Below, in pieces: positions 48,749-57,744 of a DNA stretch of 64,000 nucleotides (position 1 is the first letter of the stretch; each line of letters opens with the position of its first letter). A model generated the notes under the pieces. That model was not told where the DNA came from. It did not search any database and saw only the letters and a program-made list of their open reading frames with translations. The translations under genes were made by a program, and so were the position numbers. Origin of the DNA: CBDBCU01 sp965243185 (lineage in GTDB: Bacteria > Chloroflexota > Dehalococcoidia > Lucifugimonadales > UBA3495); assembly GCA_965243185.1 (NCBI GenBank), contig OZ251531.1, positions 1,116,001 through 1,180,000 of the forward strand, in the 5' to 3' direction.

Positions 48749-51604
48749 ATGACCAGTCCGGCGGGGCAGGACCGCAGTCACGAGAGCATTATCAACGATA
48801 ACCTGGCGCGGCTTTTTCGGGAGCGGCTGGGGATGGATGCGGTGGCGGAGACGCTGCATGGGGGTCGGCGGCCGGATGTGGTGGCGCGGATGCCGGGGGG
48901 CGCGCCGATTGTGCTGGAGACGGAAATCGCGCCGGCGCCGACGGTGGAGGCGGATGCTTTGTCCCGGTTGGGGATGGAGATTGACGGGCGGCGGGTGGAG
49001 AATGCTTTTGCGGTAACGGTGCCGGGGCGGATGCGCACGGCGGCGCAGCAGAGTTTGTATGAGCAGTTGGCGGTGGCGCGGCTGACTTGGCGGGAGTGGC
49101 GGAGCGACGGGACAGCGGGGCCGGGACTGGAGGGGACTTTTGCCGAGTTGGGGGATGCGGTGCGTTTAGCTACGCCTCCGGACGGCGGTTTGGAGGAAGC
49201 GGTTGACTTGCTGGAACAGGGAGTCCACGACGCAGGGCTTATCCTTTCCAATGCGCCGGGCACGGTAGCTCGGATTGCCAAGAATGTGTTCAAGGTGGAA
49301 TCCGGCGACGAAACGGCTGCGATGGCCGCCTTGATTATCGTCAACGCGATGGTATTCCAAGACCGGCTGGCGAGCGTCGTGGGCGAATACCTGCCGGTGT
49401 ATAACGCTTTCCGAAAGGGGGCTTTTTCCAACGTCCTGCTGCTGCGAAACTGGGATCAAATTCTTGGGGAGGACTACTACCCCATATTCAGGATGGCCCG
49501 GGATATAGTTGCGGAGATGTCGGTGGACGAGGCTCCTGGAGTATTAGAGGAGTGCGCCAACACAGCTATAGCTTTGCTGCGGACGAGGGCGGCGGGTCGC
49601 CACGACTTGGCCGGGCGGGTCTTTAACAAACTGGTTTCAGAGCGCAAACTGCTGGCCGCTTTCTACACCAGGATTCCATCCTCGGTGCTGCTGGCTGGCT
49701 TGGCGTTGGCCCCGGGACGCTGGCCCGGAATGAATTGGGCCGACATTGGGGAAGTGTCCAAATTCCGGGTAGTTGACCCGGCTTGTGGCACTGGCACTTT
49801 GCCGATGGCGGCCTATCGGCAGATACTCCAGAACCACACTACCGGCAGCAATGGGAACGCTGTCTCCGATGAAATCCATCGGGCATTGGTCGAGCAAATC
49901 ATCATTGGCGCGGATGTAGTGCAGGCGGCGATTCATCTGACCGCTGCTACCTTGGCGGCGATGTCGCCAACGGTGCGGTTCAGTGGTATGCAACTGCATA
50001 CCTTGCGCTTGGGTATTGACGCCGATAACAAGGTCAACCTGGGTTCCTTGGAGTGGTTGGCGTCCCCGGAGGTGCAGTCTTTCTTTTCCGCTACTGAGGA
50101 GCAGATTGGGGCTACTACCGGCAGCGGGGCATTGGTACAGCGGCCGCGAGCCGATTTGGTAATCAGCAATCCGCCTTATACCCGGCGGGGCGCAAACGGT
50201 GGACATGAGGACTCTCTAGCCAGGATTTTCTCCCTACTTGAGGGAGATTCCAAATCTCAAAGCGCGGTCAAGAAAAAGACAGCCGCTTTGCTGAGCGGCA
50301 CACCAGCGAACCAGACGGCCGGGCACGGTTCGTCATTCCTGGTACTGGCGGACCGTATGGTCAACCCGGGAGGTCGCATTGCCTTTGTAATCTCCGGTTC
50401 GGCTCTGTTCGGGGAGGCGTGGGTAGAGGCTCGCCGTATGCTTTCAGAAAAGTATGAGGTTGAATTCGTCGTATGCTCTCACGACCCGGAACTGAGGGCT
50501 ATGTCTAACGACACTAAAATGGGCGAGGCGTTGATTGTCGCGCGCCGGTTGAACGGAGATGAGGCACCGTCGGGCCGCGGTAAATTCGTGAATCTGTGGC
50601 GTGGCATACACCGGGAAACCGACGCTTTAGCTGTAGTTCAAGCGGTGAACAACATCGCAACTGCGCCTTTGCACCGTTCAGATGGGCCGTCAGTGGGCGG
50701 CAGCCCCTTAATCATCGGCGGCGAACAATGGGGCGAGATTGTGGATGGGCCGCTCGGGGCTGAGCCTTGGACCTCCGCCCGGTGGAGGAACAGCGCAATC
50801 GGTCAACTGGCCGCCGCCCTGGAGCGCGGCGAACTGTGGTCTGATGACAGCACCCGGATAGTGGGCCGCTTTCCCTTGACCAAAATCAAAGATTTCTGCG
50901 CCGTGGGGCCGGACTCCCAGCAAATTCACGGGAGCAATGGACCGTTCAACTCCTATATGGGGTGGAACGAGGAAGCTCAGTTTCACGCTCTGCGAAATCA
51001 CCTAGAATCTGAACATAAGAGTATGTTTGCCGAGCCAAACGCTTGGCTGTCGCCCAAACCCGAGCGGAATTACTCCCGCGCTTGGGGACAAGCCGGCCGC
51101 CTGCATTTGGCGGGCAGCATCCGTTATAACACCCAGCGGGTGATGGCTCGTTTTACGAATCTCACGACCTTGGGTGTGCGGTCGTGGTACACTTTGCAGC
51201 TCGACACGGAGGCGGCAAAGCGTTGGTCTCGAGAAATTGCCCTTGTCCTGTGGCTTAACTCCACTTTTGGGATGCTGCTCCACGCCAACCGCTCTAACGA
51301 GACGCAAGACGGGCGCGGGCAGGGAAACAAGGGGATGCTGCAAAGTATGCCGGCGCTGGAGGTGCGGCGGTTGGCGGATTGGCAGTTGGCGGTGGCGGAA
51401 GGGATTTGGCGGGATTTTCAGGAGAGGACTTTTCAGTCTTTTCATCAGTGTGCGGTGGATGCGGCGCGCATTGAGTTGGATGAGCGGGTAGTGCGGGAGC
51501 TGCTGGGTTTGGGCGAGGATGCGGTGGCTGCGGTGGCGCGGCTGCGGCGGTTGCTGGCGGCGGATCCGTCGATTCACGGGGGGAAGGCGGCGGAGTTGCC
51601 TTAG
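48749..51604 (+). CDS. Large N6-adenine methylase with nuclease-like N terminus, second paralog
   Basis: 951 residues from the ATG at 48749 (GGGAGGAGCGG upstream); an earlier in-frame ATG at 48659 lacks a ribosome site. Motif I, VVDPACGTGTLPMAAYRQI, is near residue 344 and motif IV, LVISNPPYTRRG, near 474. The N terminus has HESIINDNLARLFRERLG and RRPDVVAR...IVLETEIA, again a PD-(D/E)XK core with Glu instead of the final Lys. The C-terminal half probably reads the target sequence. The overall build equals that at 33426-36170 but sequence identity is modest. It follows the Dam-like gene on the same strand. Confidence 0.87.
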   Translation: MTSPAGQDRSHESIINDNLARLFRERLGMDAVAETLHGGRRPDVVARMPGGAPIVLETEIAPAPTVEADALSRLGMEIDGRRVENAFAVTVPGRMRTAAQQSLYEQLAVARLTWREWRSDGTAGPGLEGTFAELGDAVRLATPPDGGLEEAVDLLEQGVHDAGLILSNAPGTVARIAKNVFKVESGDETAAMAALIIVNAMVFQDRLASVVGEYLPVYNAFRKGAFSNVLLLRNWDQILGEDYYPIFRMARDIVAEMSVDEAPGVLEECANTAIALLRTRAAGRHDLAGRVFNKLVSERKLLAAFYTRIPSSVLLAGLALAPGRWPGMNWADIGEVSKFRVVDPACGTGTLPMAAYRQILQNHTTGSNGNAVSDEIHRALVEQIIIGADVVQAAIHLTAATLAAMSPTVRFSGMQLHTLRLGIDADNKVNLGSLEWLASPEVQSFFSATEEQIGATTGSGALVQRPRADLVISNPPYTRRGANGGHEDSLARIFSLLEGDSKSQSAVKKKTAALLSGTPANQTAGHGSSFLVLADRMVNPGGRIAFVISGSALFGEAWVEARRMLSEKYEVEFVVCSHDPELRAMSNDTKMGEALIVARRLNGDEAPSGRGKFVNLWRGIHRETDALAVVQAVNNIATAPLHRSDGPSVGGSPLIIGGEQWGEIVDGPLGAEPWTSARWRNSAIGQLAAALERGELWSDDSTRIVGRFPLTKIKDFCAVGPDSQQIHGSNGPFNSYMGWNEEAQFHALRNHLESEHKSMFAEPNAWLSPKPERNYSRAWGQAGRLHLAGSIRYNTQRVMARFTNLTTLGVRSWYTLQLDTEAAKRWSREIALVLWLNSTFGMLLHANRSNETQDGRGQGNKGMLQSMPALEVRRLADWQLAVAEGIWRDFQERTFQSFHQCAVDAARIELDERVVRELLGLGEDAVAAVARLRRLLAADPSIHGGKAAELP

Positions 51605-51691
51605 GGGTGGGGTTAGGGAACGGCCGGCGTCGGTTTCGTTGGGTATTGTTTGATCGGTGGATGGCAGAGGCGTTAGGGATGACGGGCGTTA

Positions 51692-52060
51692 CTACAGCCG
51701 TTCGATAACTAGGCTGCCGTAGGGCCGGGCTTCGAGGGTGATGTGGTTTTGCCAGAGGAGGCCCATTCCCAACAAAGGCTCGCCGTCTGACTCCAGGATA
51801 AGAACCGGGCGCGGGTTAGTATCCCAAAGGGCGGTGGCCTGCCAAGTAGAGGTACTCGTCCGGCTGCCATCGGCGAGTTCAAGGGGCAATTCACCGTCAG
51901 ATATGACCGCTAACTGTTGCAGAGTCCGGCGAGACAGACTCAAGTCTCCGGTGAACCCGGTATCCAGGATGAACTCGAAGGGCTGAAACTGCCCATCAGC
52001 AGCCATCAACTCGACGGTAAGCCGGGCTTGGCGGTCGGGAAAGACGGTGCCGCTAATCAT
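51692..52060 (-). CDS. Retropepsin-like aspartic protease, module copy 1
   Basis: 122 residues. The catalytic motif is FILDTGFTGDLSL, and the second conserved segment is PVLILESDGEPLLGMGLLW, the pattern of single-domain clan AA proteases that work as dimers. The start overlaps the end of the small gene 52053-52322 by 8 bases, so they form one transcript. The substrate is unknown. A damaged second copy lies at 52399-52533. Confidence 0.85.
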   Translation of the reverse strand: MISGTVFPDRQARLTVELMAADGQFQPFEFILDTGFTGDLSLSRRTLQQLAVISDGELPLELADGSRTSTSTWQATALWDTNPRPVLILESDGEPLLGMGLLWQNHITLEARPYGSLVIERL

Positions 52061-52322
52061 CGTCGAGAGTCTGGCTGCCGCCGAAGTGGAAAGCGGCCTT
52101 GTAACCGATTTTCAAACCGCAGTTCACGGCGGCGGGCCGCCGCTCTCGGAGACGGTTGGAAGCGGTGAGGTAGTCCTCATCGATTTCGTAGTCGCCGCTC
52201 TCGATGTCGATGAGGATGAACTTGCCTTTTTCCGACAGCGGCAACTGGCTCTTTATTTGTTCGCGGTAGATTTTCCCCCCGAGTTCGCAGATCTCCCCGG
52301 GCTGATAGTCGTCGATGGGCAT
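52053..52322 (-). CDS. Small partner of retropepsin-like protease, copy 1
   Basis: 89 residues, acidic. It runs MPIDDYQPGEICELGGKIYR, then KGKFILIDIESGDYEIDEDY and GYKAAFHFGG. I do not recognise the family. It shares most residues with the copy at 52526-52792 and precedes a retropepsin-like gene in the same way. The arrangement suggests a regulatory partner or antitoxin-like protein. The promoter at 52358-52386 drives it. Confidence 0.8.
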   Translation of the reverse strand: MPIDDYQPGEICELGGKIYREQIKSQLPLSEKGKFILIDIESGDYEIDEDYLTASNRLRERRPAAVNCGLKIGYKAAFHFGGSQTLDDD

Positions 52323-52357
52323 AACAGTCTCCTTTGCCGGCGGGGTTTTGTGGGTTG

Positions 52358-52386
52358 ATTATACTATGGGGGATGGGTTTTGTCAT
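52358..52386 (-). promoter_or_regulatory. Promoter of module copy 1
   Basis: On the minus strand ATGACA, 17 bases and a perfect TATAAT (52358-52363) lie 36 bases before the start at 52322. The same sequence recurs before copy 2. Confidence 0.65.
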
Positions 52387-52398
52387 TGGCTGGTGAGC

Positions 52399-52533
52399 TT
52401 TTAACCAGAGGGACAAGTCGCCGTTGAACCCGGTATCGAGGATGAACTCGAAGGGCTGAAACTGCCCGTCGGCGGACAGCAGTTCAAGGGCGACCAGAGC
52501 TTCGCGGTTGGGAAAGACGGTGCCCCTAATCAT
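52399..52533 (-). pseudogene. Truncated retropepsin-like protease, copy 2
   Basis: The first 45 residues (GTVFPNREALVALELLSADG, FILDTGFNGDLSL) match the intact protease at 51692-52060. The frame then runs into the promoter of module copy 1, so the rest of the protease is lost. The catalytic Asp is still present, but the C-terminal half is missing. Confidence 0.78.
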
Positions 52534-52792
52534 CGTCGAGAGTCTGGCCGCCGAAGTGGAAAGCGGCCTTGTAGCCGACTTTCACCCCATAGCCCACGGT
52601 GTCGGGGCGGCGTTCCCAGAGGCGGTCGGAAGCGGTGATATAGTCCTCGTCGATTTCGTAGTCGCCGCTCTCGATGTCGATGAGGACGAACTTGCCTTTT
52701 TCCGACGGGGCCAGCTGGCTTTTTATCTGTTCCCGGTAGATTTTTTCGCCGAGGGCGTCGATTTCCTCGGGCTGATAGTCGTCGAAGGGCAT
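52526..52792 (-). CDS. Small partner of retropepsin-like protease, copy 2
   Basis: 88 residues, near-identical in layout to the copy at 52053-52322 (DDYQPEEIDALGEKIYREQ, FVLIDIESGDYEIDEDY, GYKAAFHFGG). It retains an 8-base overlap with the truncated protease. It has its own promoter at 52828-52856. Confidence 0.8.
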   Translation of the reverse strand: MPFDDYQPEEIDALGEKIYREQIKSQLAPSEKGKFVLIDIESGDYEIDEDYITASDRLWERRPDTVGYGVKVGYKAAFHFGGQTLDDD

Positions 52793-52827
52793 AATGGACT
52801 CCTTTGCCGGCGGGGTTTTGTGGGTTG

Positions 52828-52856
52828 ATTATACTATAGGGGATGGGTTTTGTCAT
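52828..52856 (-). promoter_or_regulatory. Promoter of module copy 2
   Basis: The same ATGACA-17-TATAAT arrangement as at 52358-52386, with TATAAT at 52828-52833 on the minus strand. Confidence 0.65.
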
Positions 52857-52941
52857 TAGCTGTCCGGTTAGCGGACAGCGGGGTTGGGATGTGCTATGAT
52901 TGTTGCGGGTTCATTCTGCTGCTTTGAGTATGGTTTGACGG

Positions 52942-54033
52942 ATGGACATTGGCATTATCGGCCTGCCGCAGGCGGGCAAGACCAGTTTGTTTAACGCCTT
53001 GACGAAAGGGGAGGCGGCTAGTTCCGGGGCGTCCGGGTCGGCTACGGAGCTGCGTTTGGGGGTGGTGAAGGTTCCGGACGCCCGGCTGGAGGTGCTGGCC
53101 GGGATGTATAACCCGCGGAAGGTGGTGCCGGCGGAAATTCGCTATTGGGATTTGCCGGGGCCGGAGGCGTTGGCTAAAGCCCGGGGCATCAGCGGTCAGT
53201 ACCGGAACATTTTGCAGGGGGCGGCGGCCTTTCTGGTGGTGACGCGGGCTTTTGAGAATCCGGCGGCGCCGCATCCGCTGGGGACGGTTTCGCCGGGGCG
53301 GGATTTGGCGACGCTGCTGGAGGAGCTGAACTTTGCCGATTTGGAGGTGATGGAGCGGGCGGTGGAACGGCTGGATGAGGGGCTGAAAAAGGCCAAGGTG
53401 GCGGAGCGGCCGGCAATGGCCCGGCAAAAGGAAACGGCGGAGAAGGTGCGGCAAGGTCTGGAGGCGGGGATACCGCTGCGGCATCAGGAGTTGATTGATT
53501 CGGAAGCGGCCTTTATGGTCAACTATCAGCTGTTGACGGCCAAGCCGGTTATTGCGGTGTTTAATACCGACGAGGCGGGGCCGGAGGTTTCGCTGGCGGA
53601 ATTGACGGAGGAGCTGCCGGGGCGGGCGGATTTGGGCGAGGTGTGCATCAGCGCGCGGCTGGAGGCGGAACTGGCGTTGATGTCGGCGGAGGAGGAAGGG
53701 GAGTTTCGGGCGGAGTTGGGGTTGGCGGAGGCGGCCCGGGCGCAGGTTATCCGCAGCAGTTACCGGACTTTGGGGCTGATTTCTTTTTTGACGGTGGGGC
53801 CGGATGAGGTGCGGGCGTGGAGCGTGCGGGAGGGTCTGCCGGCGCAGGAGGCGGCGGCAACGATACATTCGGACTTTCACCGGGGTTTTATCCGGGCGGA
53901 GGTGATACCGTACGCCGATTTGCAGCGGTGCGGTAGCATTGCCCAGGGTCGGAAAGAGGGCGCGCTGCGTTCCGAGGGCAAGACCTATCCGGTGCAGGAT
54001 GGGGATGTGATTAACTTTCTGGTGAATGGGTAG
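52942..54033 (+). CDS. ychF: YchF/OLA1-type P-loop ATPase
   Basis: 363 residues, usual length. Walker A is GIIGLPQAGKTSLFNALTKG. The G4 position reads NTDE instead of NKxD, as expected for this family, which prefers ATP over GTP. A C-terminal TGS domain ends GKTYPVQDGDVINFLVNG. YchF binds ribosomes and affects stress responses. It is the first of a run of plus-strand genes; the next, an acetyltransferase, begins 21 bases after the stop. Confidence 0.92.
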   Translation: MDIGIIGLPQAGKTSLFNALTKGEAASSGASGSATELRLGVVKVPDARLEVLAGMYNPRKVVPAEIRYWDLPGPEALAKARGISGQYRNILQGAAAFLVVTRAFENPAAPHPLGTVSPGRDLATLLEELNFADLEVMERAVERLDEGLKKAKVAERPAMARQKETAEKVRQGLEAGIPLRHQELIDSEAAFMVNYQLLTAKPVIAVFNTDEAGPEVSLAELTEELPGRADLGEVCISARLEAELALMSAEEEGEFRAELGLAEAARAQVIRSSYRTLGLISFLTVGPDEVRAWSVREGLPAQEAAATIHSDFHRGFIRAEVIPYADLQRCGSIAQGRKEGALRSEGKTYPVQDGDVINFLVNG

Positions 54034-54054
54034 GCGGCAAGGGGACGGGGATTT

Positions 54055-54552
54055 ATGCTGGAAATTCGCACTTACCAGGATGGGGACAAGGACGAAGTTA
54101 AGCGGATGTTTGCCGGGGGGCTGGAAGTCCATATCCGGGCAATGCCGCGGTTCCTGCCCGGTTTTATTGAGCGGGCGCTGCGGGAGGATTTGGACGATAT
54201 TCCGGGCTGCTACCTGGCGGAGGAAGGCTGCCATTTCTGGGTTGCGGACCTGGACGGGACGGTTAAGGGGATGGCCGGCATCCAACGGCGCAGCGATGCG
54301 GAGGCGGAATTGCGGCGGATGAGTGTGGACGGGGATACGCGCCGCTTGGGTATCGGGTCCAAGTTGATGGAGACGGCGGAAACCTTTTGCCGGGAGCAGG
54401 GGTACCAGCGGATCCGGTTGACTACTGTAACCCGCGCGGCGGCGGCGGTTGCGATGTATCGGAAATATGGCTATGAACTGACCGGCGCCGAGCCGCTGGG
54501 GCCGGTTTCCGCCTGGGTGTTTGTGAAGGAACTGGCGGACCGGGATGGGTAG
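54055..54552 (+). CDS. GNAT-family N-acetyltransferase
   Basis: 165 residues. The acetyl-CoA site is RRLGIGSKLMETAETFCREQ, preceded by ELRRMSVDGDTR, and followed by RLTTVTRAAAAVAMYRKYGY. It fits the N-acetyltransferase 8-like GNAT group. The substrate is unknown. It lies 21 bases after ychF and is probably cotranscribed with it. Confidence 0.9.
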   Translation: MLEIRTYQDGDKDEVKRMFAGGLEVHIRAMPRFLPGFIERALREDLDDIPGCYLAEEGCHFWVADLDGTVKGMAGIQRRSDAEAELRRMSVDGDTRRLGIGSKLMETAETFCREQGYQRIRLTTVTRAAAAVAMYRKYGYELTGAEPLGPVSAWVFVKELADRDG

Positions 54553-54554
54553 CG

Positions 54555-54917
54555 TCAGCCGCCGGGGTTCAAGGGGCGGGCAAAGCTCAATTCGTGGTCG
54601 TCCGGGTCTTTGATATGAAAGTAGCGCTCGCCCCAAGGGGCATCGGCCGGGGCGGTGTCAGGGGTCAGTCCCAAGGCAATCAGCCGTTGGTAGAGGGCGT
54701 CCACATCGTCCACATAAAAGATAGCCCGGCCCCACCAGGTAAAATTCGGGGCTTGGCGGATAAGGTTGAGGTAGCCGCTGCCGACGCGGAAACTGGTAAA
54801 ATCGGCAGCCGGGCCACCGTACAGCAGCGGCAAGCCAAGCTGTTCCTGATAGAAAGCTACCGACCGGGACATATCCCGCACGGCCAGGGTGATGGCGCTG
54901 ATGCTTTGGACGGTCAA
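54555..54917 (-). CDS. VOC (glyoxalase/bleomycin-resistance) family protein
   Basis: 120 residues. It contains LAVRDMSRSVAFYQEQLGLP, AIFYVDDVDALYQRLIALG and FHIKDPDDHELSFARPL, the two beta-alpha-beta-beta-beta halves of the VOC fold with metal ligands (His in GERYFHIKD, Glu in DDHELSF). The start is a TTG at 54917, with GGAGG 5-6 bases upstream. The function (dioxygenase, lyase or binding protein) is unknown. It converges on the acetyltransferase and is divergent from larE. Confidence 0.88.
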   Translation of the reverse strand: MTVQSISAITLAVRDMSRSVAFYQEQLGLPLLYGGPAADFTSFRVGSGYLNLIRQAPNFTWWGRAIFYVDDVDALYQRLIALGLTPDTAPADAPWGERYFHIKDPDDHELSFARPLNPGG

Positions 54918-55002
54918 GGTGCCTCCGGCCCGGCGGAGCCGGTTATGGAGTATAATGGGTTGGGCTAATCCGAGACCCTATTTTAACAAAAGGGCGGCGG
55001 TA

Positions 55003-55884
55003 ATGGCAAAAGCAGAGCGGCAGGGGGGCGGGATGACAGAAGCGGCGGCGGCAACGGGTTTGGCGGCGGCCGGGCAGCGGCTGGCGGCGGCGCTGGGGGA
55101 AATGGGGTCGGTTATTGTGGCCTACTCCGGCGGAGTGGACAGCGCGCTGCTGGCGGTGGCGGCGCAGCGGGTTTTGGGGGCGTCGGCATTGGCGGTGACT
55201 GCCGTTTCTCCGGCATTGGCGGCCCGGGAATTGGCGGCGGCGGTGAACTTGGCGCAAAGTTTCGGATTGGCGCACCGTACGCTGCAAACCGCCGAGCTGG
55301 AGCGGGAGGGCTACGCCGCCAATGCGCCCAATCGCTGCTACTTCTGCAAGACGGAGCTTTATACGCAGCTGGGGCAACTGGCGGCGGCGGAGGGATTTGC
55401 TTGGGTCGTCAACGGGGCCAACACGGATGATTTGGGGGATTACCGGCCGGGTTTGACGGCGGCGGCGGAGCATACGGTACGGAGTCCGTTGGTTGAAGCC
55501 GGGTTCAGCAAGGCGATGGTGCGGGAATTGGCGCGGGAGTGGGGGCTGCCGGTGTGGGACAAGCCGGCGCAACCGTGCTTGTCATCGCGGATTCCCTACG
55601 GCATACCGGTGAGCGTGGAAACTTTGTCCCGCATTGAGCAAGCCGAGGATTACCTACGGGGATTGGGCTTGCGGGAAGTGCGGGCGCGGCATCACGACAA
55701 TCTGTGCCGCATTGAGGTGGGGGAGTCCGAGTTGGAAGTGGCCTTTGCCTATCGCAAGGAAATAACGGCTCGGCTGAAGGAAATCGGCTATTTGTGGGTG
55801 TCGCTGGATTTGTGCGGGCTGCGTTCCGGGAGCTTGAATGACGGGCTGAAGTTGGCGGTGCGGTCGGAAGCGTCCGCCGGGTGA
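55003..55884 (+). CDS. larE: LarE sulfur transferase, nickel-pincer cofactor synthesis
   Basis: 293 residues from the ATG at 55003; an ATG at 55033 is an alternative. The PP-loop ATP site is AYSGGVDSALLAV. CYFCKTELYTQLG and ANTDDLGDYRPG are family segments. The sacrificial Cys of LarE sits in QPCLSSRIPYG at residue 192, so this enzyme should donate its own sulfur, as the Lactobacillus plantarum protein does. It modifies the carboxylates made by LarB before LarC inserts nickel. It overlaps larC (TGATG). larB is on the other strand, 5 kb on. Confidence 0.93.
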   Translation: MAKAERQGGGMTEAAAATGLAAAGQRLAAALGEMGSVIVAYSGGVDSALLAVAAQRVLGASALAVTAVSPALAARELAAAVNLAQSFGLAHRTLQTAELEREGYAANAPNRCYFCKTELYTQLGQLAAAEGFAWVVNGANTDDLGDYRPGLTAAAEHTVRSPLVEAGFSKAMVRELAREWGLPVWDKPAQPCLSSRIPYGIPVSVETLSRIEQAEDYLRGLGLREVRARHHDNLCRIEVGESELEVAFAYRKEITARLKEIGYLWVSLDLCGLRSGSLNDGLKLAVRSEASAG

Positions 55885-57086
55885 TGGGGATGAAGGCGGT
55901 TTATATTCAGTCCATTGGCGGGGCCAGCGGCGATATGCTGCTGGGGGCGCTGCTGGATTTGGGGCTGCCGTTGGATACGCTGCAAGCCGAACTGTCCAAG
56001 TTGGCAGTGGGCGGCTACCGGCTGACCGCCGCCGCGGCGACCCGCTGTGAAGTTCGGGGGACGCAACTGACGGTGGACTTGGATGATACTGCCGCCAAAA
56101 GCCGGATGCTGCCGCGGCGGCAGTTGGAAATCGTAGCGGACAGCGCATTGCCGGAAGGGGTAAAAGGCCAAGCGGCGCAAGTTCTTAATGCCTTGTGGCA
56201 GGCGGAGGGCCGGGTGCACGGGGAGCCGGCGGAAGGGGTGGAGTTGGAGGAGTTGGGAACGGTGGATACGCTGGTGGATGTGGTGGGGTTTGCCGTTGGG
56301 CTGCATCAGCTGGGGATTGGGGCGGTTTATGCCGCGCCGTTGGTGTTTGGGGAATCCCGGCCGCCGGGGCGGGCGGGCGGCTACGCTAACCCGGCGCCGG
56401 CTACGCTGGAGTTGGCCGCCCGGGCCGGCGCGCCAATCGCCCCGGAGTCGCCGGTACATCAGGGCGAAGGGGAGCTGACTACGCCCACCGGGGCGGCCAT
56501 CATCACGGCTTTAGCCCGGTTTGAGCGACCGGCGATGACGGTTAACAGTATCGGCGTCGGGTTGGGGCGCAAAGACCCGGCGGCTTTTCCTAATGTGGTA
56601 CGGGTCTGGCTGGGGGAGATGGCAGACCGGCCGGCGGCGGCGATAGCGCCGCTGCAAGACGGCTTGACGCTGCTGGAGACTAATTTGGATGATGTGACCG
56701 GGCAGACGCTGGGCTACGCGCAGGAACGGCTGTTTGCCCTGGGCGCGTTGGATGTGTGGCATACGCCGATTCAGATGAAAAAGAACCGGCCGGGGGTGAT
56801 TCTGGCGGCGCTGCTGCCGGAGGAGTTGGAAGCGGCGGCGGTAGAGCTGATTTTGCGGGAAACGCCGACTTTGGGGATACGCCGGCGGTCGGTGGAACGC
56901 TATGCCGCCCATCGGGAAACGGTGGCGGTGGAAACGGCGGACGGGCCGGTGCGGGTTAAGGTGAAGTATCTGGACGGGGTAGCGGTAGCCGCCGCGCCGG
57001 AGTATGAGGATTGCCGGCGGATTGCGCTGGCGACGGGGCGGCCGCTGGGGGAGGTGTATCGGGAGGTGGGGGGGAGTCTGCTATGA
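55884..57086 (+). CDS. larC: LarC nickel insertion protein
   Basis: 400 residues. The N-terminal larC1 part has GGASGDMLLGALLDLGLPLD and VDTLVDVVGFAVGLHQLGI; the C-terminal larC2 part has LETNLDDVTGQTLGYAQERLF and WHTPIQMKKNRPGVILAALL. In L. plantarum the two parts are joined by a programmed frameshift; here the frame is continuous. LarC inserts nickel into the pincer nucleotide using CTP. The ATG at 55884 shares a base with the larE stop; GTG 55881 is an alternative. Confidence 0.94.
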   Translation: MGMKAVYIQSIGGASGDMLLGALLDLGLPLDTLQAELSKLAVGGYRLTAAAATRCEVRGTQLTVDLDDTAAKSRMLPRRQLEIVADSALPEGVKGQAAQVLNALWQAEGRVHGEPAEGVELEELGTVDTLVDVVGFAVGLHQLGIGAVYAAPLVFGESRPPGRAGGYANPAPATLELAARAGAPIAPESPVHQGEGELTTPTGAAIITALARFERPAMTVNSIGVGLGRKDPAAFPNVVRVWLGEMADRPAAAIAPLQDGLTLLETNLDDVTGQTLGYAQERLFALGALDVWHTPIQMKKNRPGVILAALLPEELEAAAVELILRETPTLGIRRRSVERYAAHRETVAVETADGPVRVKVKYLDGVAVAAAPEYEDCRRIALATGRPLGEVYREVGGSLL

Positions 57087-57093
57087 CTCTTAT

Positions 57094-57744
57094 TCAGCTA
57101 TCCACAGGATAACCGCGTTCAGCCAGCCACGCCCGGGTGATGCTGGAAAATTGGGTAGCTCGGGAGGTCAGAAAGGAAAGGGCAATTTCCTCATCGGGGG
57201 CTGGATTATTCGGTTCGCTGGAAACCGCTGCGGAAACTAAAGTGAGCCATTCTAACCGATCCCTTAAATGGTGGCCGGCGTTAAGGGACAAGTCCTCGAT
57301 AGTCTTTTGAGCCGTATCTTTATGGTCGGAACTCAACCCGAAAGCGGGGAGAATTTCCCCGGTGTCAGTGTCGAAGCGGAAAAAGTTTTCCGGTCGTTCC
57401 GGCAGCGCGGCGGCACAGGGGTTAATATAGCCATCCGGCGGCCACTTTGCCCCTTTCGTCTGGTTACAGTTGTGGCAGGCAAACAGCCAGTTTGACCACG
57501 CATAGACCAATGCGGGGAATTTACTTTTGGGGCGAAAGTGATCGACTTCTCCTTTGTCCCGCTCCTCACAGTAAGCGCACAAGCCGGAAAATAGCCGGGA
57601 GAGTTCACCAATGAAATCACACCAGCGGGCGTCGGTGGGCTTGGCGCCGATGCCTTCAGTGTAGTGGGCGACCCAGCGCGGCGTATAGCGCAAGCGAATC
57701 GTTTCCAGTCCGGCCGGCTCCGGGCCGCGGTCAATCCAGTGCAT
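57094..57744 (-). CDS. HNH endonuclease, PtuB-like (Septu)
   Basis: 216 residues. CAYCEERDKGEVDHFRPKSK and WLFACHNCNQTKGAKWPP form the HNH and zinc-binding core of PtuB-type nucleases. It follows the ATPase gene with a TAATG overlap, so the two are coupled. In Septu defence PtuA is the ATPase and PtuB the nuclease, acting on phage DNA. Assignment to Septu is by gene pair and domain logic, not by alignment. Confidence 0.85.
   Translation of the reverse strand: MHWIDRGPEPAGLETIRLRYTPRWVAHYTEGIGAKPTDARWCDFIGELSRLFSGLCAYCEERDKGEVDHFRPKSKFPALVYAWSNWLFACHNCNQTKGAKWPPDGYINPCAAALPERPENFFRFDTDTGEILPAFGLSSDHKDTAQKTIEDLSLNAGHHLRDRLEWLTLVSAAVSSEPNNPAPDEEIALSFLTSRATQFSSITRAWLAERGYPVDS

Noticed and set aside
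52894..54636. Minus-strand frame of 580 codons
   Set aside because: Mirror of ychF and the acetyltransferase, with Pro/Arg/His/Leu-rich composition.
54889..55002. Upstream extension of larE
   Set aside because: It overlaps the start of the VOC gene and lacks family similarity; a better start is at 55003.
57100..57116. DnaA-box-like TATCCACAGGATAA
   Set aside because: Single site with a mismatch, inside the 3' end of the HNH gene and 15 kb from the skew switch.
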